A DNA stretch of 64,000 bases from Symbiodinium natans (taxonomy: Eukaryota; Sar; Dinophyceae; Suessiales; Symbiodiniaceae), in the NCBI GenBank assembly GCA_905221605.1, contig CAJNDS010002590.1:298918-362917 (forward strand). The letters run 5' to 3'. The translations under genes were made by a program, and so were the position numbers. Of the stretch, positions 43,359 to 52,622 are shown piece by piece. Each line of letters begins with the position of its first letter. Position 1 is the first letter of the stretch. The notes under the pieces were generated by a model, which had not been told where the DNA came from, did not search any database, and was given only the letters and a program-made list of their open reading frames with translations.

Positions 43359-43600
43359 GTCGGGGCTCGGTGTATGCAAAAACTGTCTCCATACCAAGAA
43401 ATCACGTTTTTAGCATGTCACTGTTGAAACACACGCCTGGGTGACACAAGTACATTGAGTCTGCGCAGTGCATACACGCTCACTCCTTCTTTTGTCCGCG
43501 GAAGTTGCCAAAGATGCGTGCAATCTGGTTGGTCGTGGCACTTCACACCGTCTTCGCATTATTGGGAAGATCTGGTCTTTCTTGTGAGACCTCGTGCCCT

Positions 43601-43912
43601 TCAGCGGCGTCGGCGGTCTCCGGAGCGCCCTCGCGAGCGGCTGCGGCTCTTCTTCCGAGCCTCCTGGATCAAGGTGAATGCCTTGTCCATGAAAGATGCC
43701 GCCAGCTGCTTGGAAGACATCGACTTCTCTGGGGCCTCGGACTTTCCCCGGTGTCCCCGAGCCGACTTGCTCGAGCGAGGCCTGGAGGAGCTTCGGGAGT
43801 CCAAGCGGCGTCGGCGGCGGCTTCCAGCAACTGATTGCAGGCGCAGGTTGCTGGGCTGGCTGCTGCGCTTCCGATGAGCGAGTCGGCCCAGGACACAGTT
43901 GAGCGTTGACAT
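43601..43912 (-). CDS. Small Arg/Ser-rich protein
   Basis: 103 residues if started at the ATG at 43,912. The C-terminal two thirds is convincing: an RRRRRLDSRSSS stretch, a helical segment SSKQLAASFMDKAFTLIQEA, and an RS-type tail KKSRSRSRGRSGDRRRR ending at the stop. RS tails occur in splicing factors and in nuclear-targeted proteins, so a nuclear role is possible but inferred. The ATG shares the palindromic CATG with the ATG of the plus-strand gene that starts at 43,911, so the two would be divergent with overlapping start codons. The N-terminal third is less certain; an acceptor-like CCTGCAATCAG at its end may mean the true start is elsewhere. Confidence 0.4.
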   Translation of the reverse strand: MSTLNCVLGRLAHRKRSSQPSNLRLQSVAGSRRRRRLDSRSSSRPRSSKSARGHRGKSEAPEKSMSSKQLAASFMDKAFTLIQEARKKSRSRSRGRSGDRRRR

Positions 43913-45305
43913 GCTGCCGTGGACCGAGTGGGCCTCTGACAATTCCATGTGTGCTTCCACTCGCACCGCTCGCGCTGAACCGAAGACATTGGACGCGGCT
44001 GCGTTCTGCACTCCCGATTCCTTCGTGGACGTGGCGAACCAATGTTTGGTGTGGCAGTGTCTGCCAGTGGGTCTGCATGTGGAGCTTCCTGCTCTGGAAG
44101 CTGCAGTAACAGATGCCCCGCTTCCACTTCCCTTCTTCGTGGACGACGAGGACATGTTGCAGGATCTGCTGAATGCGGAGCCCTCTTCATCCTCCAGGCA
44201 GAGGAATACAGACGAGGATGCCATTGTGCCTCGGGCTGAGGCGCAGGTGTCGGTGTCCTGCGCAAAGCCATTGAACAGAGATGAAAAGGCTCTTCTGGCA
44301 GCTTTGCTGGAGCAAGGGGCCGTGGGAGACCACGGCTGTGATGCATTGTCGCTGCACACATACAATGCCCAGGCTGCAGGGGCCCTGCGTGAAGCCGGTT
44401 ACGTGAGCACGTGGGAGGGTGATTTTGGGGAACTGGTGCTTGCGGTGACTGAGACGGGGCGTGTCTCGCCACAATTGGATCTGAGTAGCCCCTTGCGTTT
44501 GCGAGACATGCCCAGCGAAGGTCACTCTGGGTTCCGAACAGGCCAGTGCAAGCTGGAATGGCTGCGACTGCTGCTGCAACACCAGTGGCAGTATGACGAG
44601 CAGTGTCCAGAGTGGCATGACAAAGACGCAGCTCTGCTGCTGCCCCAGAATGCCTTGAGCCGGCCAGAGGCATATCTAAAATGCATGCTGTGCCTCAGTG
44701 TGGTCTGGAACAAGCCAGGAGCACCTGCAAGGATTCTACATCAGGCCCCCGAGCTTTACTACAAGTACTTGCTGCACGAGCCCGACCTCAGTTTTTTGCA
44801 AGAGTGGGGCAAAGCAGACATCATGGGCTGTAGCACAAATCGCCGACAGGGCCGGCAGCCGAAGAAGCGTGCAAAGGCAGGTGTCGGGGCCCTGACAGCT
44901 GCGGCTGCCTTGGCAGATAAGGAAGACTCGGACAGTGATGATGCCGGCCCGTTGCGAGGCCGCAGAGGGCTTCGGGAGGAGGCAGCGCTGCCTCTCCCGG
45001 ACCGGCTGGTGCCCCCGCCGGTGCGTAGCCAGGTGCCTGGCGTGGACGTCACAATCTACTTTGACAACTATACGCACTCCAGTGGCAATCTTCGTGCGTT
45101 TGTGGAGTGCAAGCGGCATAAGAAGTGCCGCTTGTACGTGTTCGTGAATAAGCACGAAAGTAGATCGCATGCTGTCGCGTATTTGTTGGCGTGGCACCAG
45201 CTTGGAAGTCGTTTCGCTTCCGCTGCAACTCACATCGCTGAGAAGCCAAGCGGTGTTGAGGTCCACGCGCATCACTGGGCGCAGGTGCACGGAACACCCG
45301 TGTAA
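43911..45305 (+). CDS. Unknown protein with C-terminal Cys/His module
   Basis: 464 residues from the ATG at 43,911; the frame is open from 43,878, so an upstream exon is possible. N-terminal half: acidic and weakly conserved-looking. Middle: a helical region (CKLEWLRLLLQHQWQYDEQC) then a basic linker (RRQGRQPKKRAKAG) that could be a nuclear signal, and an acidic stretch KEDSDSDDAG. The last roughly 95 residues form a compact module: VTIYFDNYTHSSGNLRAFVE, C-x5-C (CKRHKKC), LLAWHQLGSRF, and a terminal VHAHHW. Cys-Cys...His-His spacing recalls WRKY/GCM or FLYWCH-type DNA-binding folds of transposons, which is inference only. The next plus-strand gene starts about 390 bases downstream. Confidence 0.65.
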   Translation: MLPWTEWASDNSMCASTRTARAEPKTLDAAAFCTPDSFVDVANQCLVWQCLPVGLHVELPALEAAVTDAPLPLPFFVDDEDMLQDLLNAEPSSSSRQRNTDEDAIVPRAEAQVSVSCAKPLNRDEKALLAALLEQGAVGDHGCDALSLHTYNAQAAGALREAGYVSTWEGDFGELVLAVTETGRVSPQLDLSSPLRLRDMPSEGHSGFRTGQCKLEWLRLLLQHQWQYDEQCPEWHDKDAALLLPQNALSRPEAYLKCMLCLSVVWNKPGAPARILHQAPELYYKYLLHEPDLSFLQEWGKADIMGCSTNRRQGRQPKKRAKAGVGALTAAAALADKEDSDSDDAGPLRGRRGLREEAALPLPDRLVPPPVRSQVPGVDVTIYFDNYTHSSGNLRAFVECKRHKKCRLYVFVNKHESRSHAVAYLLAWHQLGSRFASAATHIAEKPSGVEVHAHHWAQVHGTPV

Positions 45306-45696
45306 CAGAAGAAAGAAAGTGGTGGAAAAATGGGTGTGTGTGCTTTGGGGCTTTTTTAGGGCGTTAGGGGAAAAAAGTTGGGTGTTTGCGGGACTGGGAT
45401 TTTCGGGTTTAGACCCCCAAAGAGTAGGCTTTCCCTGAAGTACCCACGGACATGTTGTTTGTGCAAGAGTGTTTTGCTGTGACGGCGCATGTTGTTTTTG
45501 TGATTGGCCGCAGCTCCGCAACATTTCGGCCCGTGCTGTGCTTGCCTCCGTGCGTCGCCCGGGACGCGGCTTGCCGCCTTCCCACGACAACCAGCATAGC
45601 GGCCGCGGAACTACCCGCTTGCCCCGGCTGGTCCTCGCCTGCCGCGCTCGCCCTTGTGCAGCGCTTGCCGCGAGAAATCGCCTTCCGAGATCCGAG

Positions 45697-46575
45697 ATGC
45701 CCGCGCCCAAGGCCGTGCCAGCACCGGCAACCCCGCCGGGAACCCAGCTGCTGGCCGAGGATGCGACCGGGGCAGCACCAGCAACCCCGCGGCCAGAGGC
45801 GCCGCAGGTGCCAGAGACAGAGCTGCTGGCCGAGCTGGCAAACGCAGCGGCTCCGGCCGAAAAGACAGAGGCTCCTACTGCGGATGTGGCTCCTGAGTCT
45901 TCGGAGCAGATTGAGCCAGCGCCCACGACACCGGCACTAAGTGAGCCTCGAGAGGGTGAGACGGAGAAAAAGGAAGCCGCTGTCCCGGAGAACAAGGGCG
46001 GGGACGGAGAGCGCAGCCCAAGCAAAAGTCCCTGCACGCGGAGGGCAGCCGAGGTGCTTCCCGAGGAATCATCCTCCAGCCCCGAAATGGAGCTCGTCGT
46101 CACAGAAGACGCGGCCCAGGCCATGGCAGCCGAGGAGAGGGCGCGAAATCTCAAGAAGACGCTGGCCGAGAAGAAAAAGGAGGCAGAGCACCGGGGCGAA
46201 GACGGCCAGGACGAGACCGACACCAAGGACGACCAGGCCCAGGGCTCCGAAGGTCACAAGCAGCGGCCTGCCCACCCTGCGGTTCCACCAAAGGGGCCGC
46301 CGCCGAAGCCAAGGGCGCAGAACAACACGAACACGGGGCAGGACCCGAAGGAGTCCCAGGACTTTGTGGAATGCAAGTTCTGCTGGAAAAAGGTGTCGCG
46401 GTGGGGCTTGGAAAACCACCAAGCTTCCAGCAACCATTGCAAATGGTACCAGGACCGTGCCGGGGCCAAGCCGGAGCCGCAGCGGCGCAGCCAGTACACG
46501 TGCGACGTCTGCGAGAAGGATTTAGGCGACGAGCGGGCGCTGCATCAGCACAAGAAGAGCGTGCACGGCATCTGA
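45697..46575 (+). CDS. Two-C2H2 zinc-finger protein
   Basis: 292 residues from the ATG at 45,697 (MPAPKAVPAP); the frame is open further 5' but that part is Arg/Cys-rich and not protein-like. Residues about 1-200: Pro/Ala/Glu-rich, low complexity, probably disordered, with a Lys/Glu helical stretch (NLKKTLAEKKKEAEH). The C-terminus has two fingers: CKFC-x11-H-x5-H (around VECKFCWKKVSRWGLENH) and CDVC-x12-H-x4-H (YTCDVCEKDLGDERALHQH). Likely binds DNA or RNA; in this context possibly the element's ends, which is inference. Its last 31 bases overlap, tail to tail, the end of the transposase gene on the other strand. Confidence 0.75.
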   Translation: MPAPKAVPAPATPPGTQLLAEDATGAAPATPRPEAPQVPETELLAELANAAAPAEKTEAPTADVAPESSEQIEPAPTTPALSEPREGETEKKEAAVPENKGGDGERSPSKSPCTRRAAEVLPEESSSSPEMELVVTEDAAQAMAAEERARNLKKTLAEKKKEAEHRGEDGQDETDTKDDQAQGSEGHKQRPAHPAVPPKGPPPKPRAQNNTNTGQDPKESQDFVECKFCWKKVSRWGLENHQASSNHCKWYQDRAGAKPEPQRRSQYTCDVCEKDLGDERALHQHKKSVHGI

Positions 46576-49513
46576 AATTTGTCCTCTGGTCTCGGGTCCA
46601 CGACAGAGAAGAACAAATGATCCCGGCAATCACGGACCGAGAGCTCCCCCTGGTCGGCAGAGAAGGCTCGGGCGATGTCTGCTGTGCTAAGCGCGCAGAG
46701 CTGTGGGTGAGGGCCACGGCCAGGGTCACATGCTCGCAGCATGGCTGCAGGCATGCTGCAGATGCTGCCTGGGCGCAGATGCGCCTTCAAGAACCCTACA
46801 ATCTGCTTGCTGTCGTGGGAGGCTGCTTGCGGAGGAGGGTGTAAAGCCTTCAGCTCGGCAGCCCGGCCGCGGGCTGCCTGCTGCATCTTCTCAACATCTC
46901 TGAAGTGGTCATCCACCGCGTACCCATACACGCGAGCATATCTCTCGGACCGGCCCATGAGATTGACCGTTGTCGGCAGGCACTTGTGGGCCAGAACTCT
47001 CTGGAAAATGTCCCGGGACCTCCAGTTTTGACAGACCCATTGCAGCAGCGAGGGATTCTCCAGCATAGCCAGCACCTGATGTCTGCGCTTCCGCGCACAA
47101 ACCATGGCCGGCCCGGCCCATCTGAAGCCACGCTGGGCCGCAAGCTTAACCTGCGCGTGCTCCCCCTCGATTCGTCGCTCGACCAGTGGCACCAGGCTCA
47201 ATTCCTGGATGGCCACAAAAGCATCGGGGTACTTGTGGAGTGACCGCTCGGGGTCCTTCGCAAAAGCACGTAGCTGTTGCCCCACTGGGCTTCTTCCCGT
47301 CAACAACTCCAATGTGGTGGGGTGCAGTTCTGCCCGGCCAGCCTCTTCGAACTCTTGCAGACATTCCCGCACACACTTCTTGGCTCTCTGCAAGGAAGAG
47401 CCACAGTACTCACCAAAAGCACCCGCGAGCTTGTAAGGCAAGGCCTCCAAATAAGCAAGCTTGTCGTGAAGGGCGTGGGCGAGTGCCCGTTTAACCACCA
47501 CATCCATGTCTGCAATTGCCGCCGCATCTTCCGGCCTTGCATTCAGCAACGCTCTGTGGTACTCACTGCTGCCGGCGAGGTCCAGAGAACGCGTCATGGC
47601 TTCACGGTGGCCCAAAGCAAAGGATGGCAACCGCTTGCCTTTCCAAGGGCAGGTGACCGCACCAGTTGCTCCAAGCATCTGGTGTCTACGCTTCCACCTG
47701 CTCCCGGTGCCGACGAGCACGGCCTCGTGGCAGTAGCAGCCTTCCATCCATCGTGTTTCCTTGCCCACTGCCTCTGTCAGGCCACGCAACCATTCAAGCA
47801 TGAGTCCGTGCCACGGGCTCTGCAGAGCTTGGGACACCAAAAGCGCCAAGCCGGAATCTGTGGCCTCAAGCATGTCCGCCTTGAAATACTGCTGCAGCAC
47901 CGGTCTCAGAGGGGACCACTGAGCCAAAACTGTCTCCAAGGTCTCCCAGCGCCAGTCCAGATGCTTGGCATTGAAGGCACACAACGTCTGGATGTCAAGG
48001 GCCGATGCACCTGCTGCGCGGAGCATTTGGTTGGCCACCACCTCTTGGTAGCTCTTTTCTCCGCACAGCTTGCAAATTGCCCGCAACTGTTTCTGGAACT
48101 TTGGCCAGTGCCTCTGTCCGGTCACAGCTGCTTCCAGGGCATTGTAGACTACGTGCATCAGGCCAGAAACGTCCAGGGACGAGTGAAAGAAGGGCCGCGA
48201 GGCCTCACCCCCGCGACCCACAACGTCTGCGGGCAAGTCATGTCCTTCCATGTCCAGGCGCAGCGGCTTCCCGAGCACAGCAAGGCCATCTCTTAGGGGA
48301 TACTTGGAGATGGCCCGCTCCGTGCCTTGGTCAGACACCCAGCCCCGGACTTCCTGCCGGTAGTGCTGCAACTTGTCCACGCCGTGTTCCATCAGGATGG
48401 AATTCAACAGGCAGGCCACTTTCATGGGCACCTTCGTCTGGCCTCGTGCCAGTGTCTGGCAGGGCAAGGCACGCACGCAATGATCGAAGCCCTTGAAGGG
48501 ATTAAACTGCCCTTCCTCAGCATCCGGCACCCAGCTGCTGGGGCGCGACGCAATCTCCTCCAGGATGCACAGGTAGTCGTGCCCTCCCTGCGGCGATGCA
48601 TCTGCCGACAGGTACCTGGCACGCCGCACACTGCTACACCCTGGCTCGTTGACGAACCGCTGCGACAGACTATGCAGCATGTCAAGTCGCAGCTGGAATC
48701 GACGCAGGGTGGCTTTGTGCGGCGTTGCTACCTTTGCTTCGGGTATGTCATCCATCTCCGCGAACAGAATTCTGCGAGACAACTGGAGGATCTCATCCAT
48801 GTCCTCCGTGCTGGACAGCCTGTACCCCAGCTGAGCAAGCAGGATCTCTTGCAGGCTGGTTCAACTTGCTCTACGGGCGCAGGTGGCTCAGGGCCAGGCT
48901 CGGCTGACTCAGCCGGCTCAGCACCGCCTGGGCCCCCCACAGCGGCAAGGGCGGGAACCTGGCCTGCGCCAGGACCAAGCCCGGCCGCCTGGGGGGCAAC
49001 AGGCTCCACGTGCAGAGAACGGCTCAGGGAAGCAGGACTGATGACATGCCTCACAATTTCTTTGCGAAAGACCGTGGTTAAATAGGCCCTCGGCATTCGC
49101 ACCAGGCGCCCCTGCTTCCGAAGCTGGGCTGTGAACAGTGTCTGGTCACTGTCTCCCACAGCACGCAACTCGGCTTCGCGGAACAACGTTTGGCCGAGCA
49201 GGCTCAGTGTGCAAAAGGGCTGAATTTGATTTCCTTTGAAGTGTTGCACCAGCAGAGTCAACTGCTCATTGAACGTGCACGCAGACAAAACATTCCACTG
49301 CACATACTCCGTTTTGGTCTGCCGCGGAGTCTTACTCGACTGTGCATCACTGAAATCGTGCTGCAGCCAGGAATCTAGCCAAGCACCACTTCGGCAAGCT
49401 TCCTCGGAAAGCAACTCGCAACCATCTGTCACAATGGCCCCATGTATTCGCACGTCTCTGTGCGATCTGCCAACACGAGTGGTGCTGAACAAGTACAGCA
49501 CGAACCCCGGCAT
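46545..49513 (-). CDS. Candidate DDE-type transposase, two exons
   Basis: Exon 1 runs 49,513 (ATG) to 48,875 and exon 2 runs 48,830 to 46,545. A 44-bp GT-AG mini-intron (48,874-48,831) restores one frame of 974 residues; without splicing the frame breaks at a TGA at 48,861. The N-terminal 160 residues are of unknown fold, followed by a Pro/Ala/Glu linker. The catalytic-like region has D290 in LSADASPQGGHDYL, D380 in RGWVSDQGTERA, and a late acidic helix LVERRIEGEHAQVKLAAQRG (E764/E768/E770). Between the second Asp and this lie about 380 residues containing LDVSGLMHVVYNA and a C-x-C-H...C set (RWMEGCYCHE, then C607), like the insertion domains of hAT and related transposases. Being the largest gene in a TIR element supports the assignment. 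Superfamily not assigned. It would cut at the TAAGG ends and insert with 8-bp duplications. Confidence 0.6.
48831..48874 (-). other. Putative 44-bp mini-intron in the transposase gene
   Basis: Read on the minus strand it starts GTAGAG and ends TTGCTCAG. Removal joins GCG-CCC to CTG-GGG-TAC in phase. Other candidate mini-introns in this window are 38 and 43 bp. The alternative is a one-base frameshift in the Pro/Glu-rich linker. Confidence 0.5.
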
Positions 49514-49778
49514 TTTGAGCCAAACGACTACATCATGCAGGCACGCGACGCTCCCTACAAACTTCGCAAATTCAAAAAAGCATGTTTATACATGTGCATT
49601 TCAAGAATCATGCGTCTCAAATTTCGCAAAGCTTGCAGGCAGATACGTTTCCACACAACGTTGTTTCGCGGTTTCACAATAACCCGAATCCTGGGCCCGG
49701 ACGTGTTTTGCTGTTTTACAATCCGAAAAGCATGCAATCCTGGGTCTGGGCTCAAACCCCCGCCAAACCCCCAAAATG

Positions 49779-49813
49779 GTTTACCCCCCCCCCTCCTAAC
49801 TGGCAACTCCTTA
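49779..49813 (-). repeat. Right terminal inverted repeat
   Basis: The reverse complement begins TAAGGAGTTGCCAGTTAGGA, then ten G and TAAACC. It pairs with 36,748-36,785. Confidence 0.85.
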
Positions 49814-49821
49814 TGCTCACC
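49814..49821. repeat. Target-site duplication, right copy
   Basis: TGCTCACC, identical to 36,740-36,747. Confidence 0.85.
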
Positions 49822-50123
49822 ACTAGACAGACACCACCACTTGTCGCGTCCAGGCATCGAGAAAACCAGAGATCTCGACTGCAGCTTCTTCGCAGAACCC
49901 GAAGCGTCGCTTCAGAGTCAGAACAGCTAGACTCTCTTCAGAGACCACAGCTTCTACGCCAAAAAAAGCAACAGAATCAACCAAGCTTCCAGACTCTAAC
50001 TGCAGCAGGACTGTCTCAGACACGAGCGAAGCAAGGAGCGACGCAGAATGTTTTTTTAAGCACAAGCCGTGAGCCAAATCAGCCTGCGACTGGCCAAGAT
50101 CCTTTGGACAGAAGCCAACTAAA

Positions 50124-50465
50124 CTACTCTGCTAGCGGATCAGAGTTCAAGTTCCGCAGGTGATCCTTCTGATCTTCGGACAGACTGTCCCAGATCCCAA
50201 GAAAGGGCTCAGGGGCGTTCAAGAGGGCCTCCTCGCTCACGCCCTCCATCTGCAGAGTGGTTGCGTCAGACTCCGGAGACTGTTGAGAGTACCCCAGGTC
50301 GTCAGGTTTCTCCTTCAGAGGGGCCTTGGGGGTCTGCGGGGCAGGCTTCTTGTCTGGCGTGCACAGACCAGACGCCTCAGACTCAGGAAGAGGAGACGGG
50401 GGAAGCTTCACAGCAGGCTTCTTTGTCGACTTGTTCGCAGAAGGTTTCTTCAGAACTTTGCCCAT
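50124..50465 (-). CDS. 5' exon of the disrupted host gene
   Basis: 113 residues from a clear ATG at 50,465 (MGKVLKKPSANKSTKKPAVK). Lys/Pro/Ser-rich N-terminus, then acidic (SEEALLNAPEPFLGIWDSLS, EDQKDHLRNLNSD). Codon use is coding-like; no domain is recognised. A basic N-terminus followed by acidic low complexity suggests a nuclear protein, an inference. The same strand continues open at 49,823-50,077 in another frame, so splicing is likely, and the 13-kb element is inserted about 300 bases downstream. The gene is therefore probably interrupted, unless the element sits in an intron. Confidence 0.5.
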   Translation of the reverse strand: MGKVLKKPSANKSTKKPAVKLPPSPLPESEASGLCTPDKKPAPQTPKAPLKEKPDDLGYSQQSPESDATTLQMEGVSEEALLNAPEPFLGIWDSLSEDQKDHLRNLNSDPLAE

Positions 50466-50699
50466 GGCTCTCTCAGAGTCCCAAAATCTTAAGAACAGTA
50501 ATTAAGGCCAGCCGAAACGTTTCATGTGCAGACAACAATAAATTTGTCAACCAAATGTTCAATCCAGACATGTGTGCGACAGACATGCAGCTGCACTTGC
50601 AACCAGACTGTTTTGGGCACCTTCAGACACCGCGTGCTTGCTTTCTTAAAAAAGCTGAGCTCGACCGCTCCAAAACAGAAACAAAACAAAACAGAAACC

Positions 50700-50900
50700 C
50701 TAGCTAACTAAACCCTAAACAAGTTAAACCCTAAGTCCTGAACCCTGAACCCTGAACCCTAAACCCTAATTAAACCATTAAACCCTAACAGCGGGAGCCA
50801 GCAGGGTCTGCTCTTCAGATCTTCAGATCAGAGCGTGGCATCTCAGCAGAGCCTGCCCATATTAATTAGGGTTTAGGGTTAAGGGTTTAGGGTTGAGCCG
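50700..50900. repeat. Telomere-type repeats with AATTAA spacers
   Basis: CCCTAAA variants to 50,790, then an inverted TTTAGGG run from about 50,868. The island between contains CAGATCTTCAGATCAGAG and CTCAGCAGAGCCTGCCC, which are related to an island at about 55,795-55,855. Confidence 0.85.
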
Positions 50901-50944
50901 CATAGGGGGGGGGGGGGGGGGTGAGGGACTGTGTTCGTGTTTAT

Positions 50945-51007
50945 AGATGTGTAATTCTATATACTCATATATGTATATATGTATAGATACATATATATAT
51001 ATATATG
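50945..51007. repeat. TA-rich microsatellite
   Basis: (TATATG)n and (TA)n. Confidence 0.85.
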
Positions 51008-51122
51008 TGGCAGGAACCTTTATGTATCATTTGACTTCCTTTTGTTGTTTTACTATAGAGAGCTCTACTAATTATATTTGATGCTATGTTTCTAGCACTA
51101 TTCGTTCTATTACAACTTCTGC

Positions 51123-51308
51123 TTGTGTTTTCGTCGTCATGATGACGCCCTTCAAAAACATGTGAGACGAGCCATCACCCTCGCAGGCTTCTGTGATCCC
51201 CGCAAGAGATCTTGGTTTAGGCTTCTGAAGGTGATGAAGAGCCACCCCACCACTCGGTGGCAACACTCTCACGAATCAGATCACAGGCTGTTGAGAGTAG
51301 CCGCTTAA
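51123..51308 (+). CDS. Possible exon, unknown
   Basis: A 61-codon open frame containing AITLAGFCDPRKRSWFRLLK then VMKSHPTTRWQHSHES before a stop. Protein-like, but the minus strand is also open, so strand is uncertain. No domain is recognised. Confidence 0.25.
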   Translation: MCFRRHDDALQKHVRRAITLAGFCDPRKRSWFRLLKVMKSHPTTRWQHSHESDHRLLRVAA

Positions 51309-52279
51309 TGTGTGCTGAGCTGGGTCCACTGTGAGAGCGAACCATCAACCCTACAGCTCCCCAAGCTCTCAGCAGGGCTAAGAGACTTTTGCAATGGCCC
51401 CATACTCGGTAAGGCCAGGGAAGTGGCCGGCTTCACTTCTCAGAATTTCGGATAGCATCCGCAGGGTGAGGGTTTAGGGTTTAGGGGTTAAGGTTCAGGG
51501 TTTAGGGTTAGGGTTTAGGGTTTGGGTTTTAGGGTTTAGGTTTTGGGTTTTAGGGCTTATAGTTTAAAGTTTAGGGTTTAAGATTTAGGGTTTACGGTTT
51601 AGAGTTGGGAGATGGGGAAGAATAAGCTTTTGGAACAGGGGCCACGTATCTCAGAGAGGTCCTTCGGAGTGAGGAGTTCTTCAAGAGGGTTTAGGGTTTA
51701 GGGCTAGGGTTTAGGGTTTAGGGTTTAGGTTTTAGGGTTTAGGGTTTAAGGCCCCTGCAGAGGGCTGAGAAGATGGCTAAGGCCACAGTCTGGTGGGCTG
51801 CTTTCTTAGAGATGCCTCGGGCGAGGTGGTGAAGGCCGCTTCCCATCATTCTGCACTCTGTAAGGGGGACTCTGCTGCACCCTAAACTCTAAACCCTAAA
51901 CCCTAAACCCTAAACCCTAAACCCTATACTTATTCCTATACCCTAAACTCTAAACCCTGCACCCTAGACCCTAGACCCTAAACGCTTAACCCTAAACTTA
52001 AACCCCAAGCCCTAAACCCTAAACCCTGAACCCACACTAAACACTAAACCCGAAACCTGCAGGCCCTCTCAGGCGCCGCCCACTCGGGGCTTGCTCACGT
52101 ACTCGATGTTGCGTCGGGCCTGGGTTTCGTTGAGGTGCCAACTGTTTAGGTTTTGAGCTTAGGGTTTAGGGTTTAGGGTCTAGGGTATTGGTTTTCGGGC
52201 TAGCGGTCTACTTCCTCCTCTCTGCACTCCCTCATCTCTAAACCCTAAACCCTAGTTTCGGGTGGGTCTCTAGACTGGC

Positions 52280-52378
52280 TCAGGGTTTAGGGTTTAGGGT
52301 TTAGGGTTTAGGGTTTAGGGTTTAGGGTTTAGGGTTTAGGGTTTAGGGTTTAGGGTTTAGGGTTTAGGGTTTAGGGTG
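52280..52378. repeat. TTTAGGG array
   Basis: About fourteen perfect units. Confidence 0.95.
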
Positions 52379-52622
52379 AAGTCCAATCGAAGCCAAGAAT
52401 TGCAGAATGGTCGTCTTGGCCCATGGCCATCCCTGGACGTCAGCTTACCCTAAACCCTTAAACCCTCCCCAGATGCCTCATTTCTGACATTAGCAGCACA
52501 TCGTCCACACGGACGACGTACATGGGAAACCTGGGATCAAGATTCTGGGCCTGCCGCGATCCCTCACAGGGCACCCTAAGCCCCTGATCCTCAACACCTT
52601 CAGACGGCAGGGTTTCAAGCGG

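Larger units (their letters stand above)
36748..49813. mobile_element. 13,066-bp DNA transposon with methyltransferase cargo
   Basis: The element is delimited by inverted repeats beginning TAAGGAGTTGCCAGTTA and by a perfect 8-bp direct duplication TGCTCACC. Between them lie a candidate DDE transposase, a DNA cytosine-5 methyltransferase, zinc-finger proteins and other genes, with no telomere-type repeats, unlike the surroundings. Eight-base duplications occur in hAT, P, Zisupton and some other superfamilies, but the TAAGG terminus matches none I can name. The near-identical ends, perfect target duplication and open genes suggest a fairly recent insertion. It lies in minus-strand host coding-like sequence. 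Decisive check: other copies with the same ends and an empty site. Confidence 0.8.

Noticed and set aside
42612-43444. Long ORFs on both strands with CAARVPPVCR- or AAHGRHTGGT-type repeats
   Set aside because: The 12-bp minisatellite keeps all frames open; composition is pure repeat.
44736-46226. 496-residue minus-strand ORF
   Set aside because: Antisense to the better-supported plus-strand genes (Cys/His module and C2H2 fingers); Ser/Ala-rich shadow of GC-rich codons.
47277-48296. 339-residue plus-strand ORF
   Set aside because: Antisense shadow of the transposase gene.
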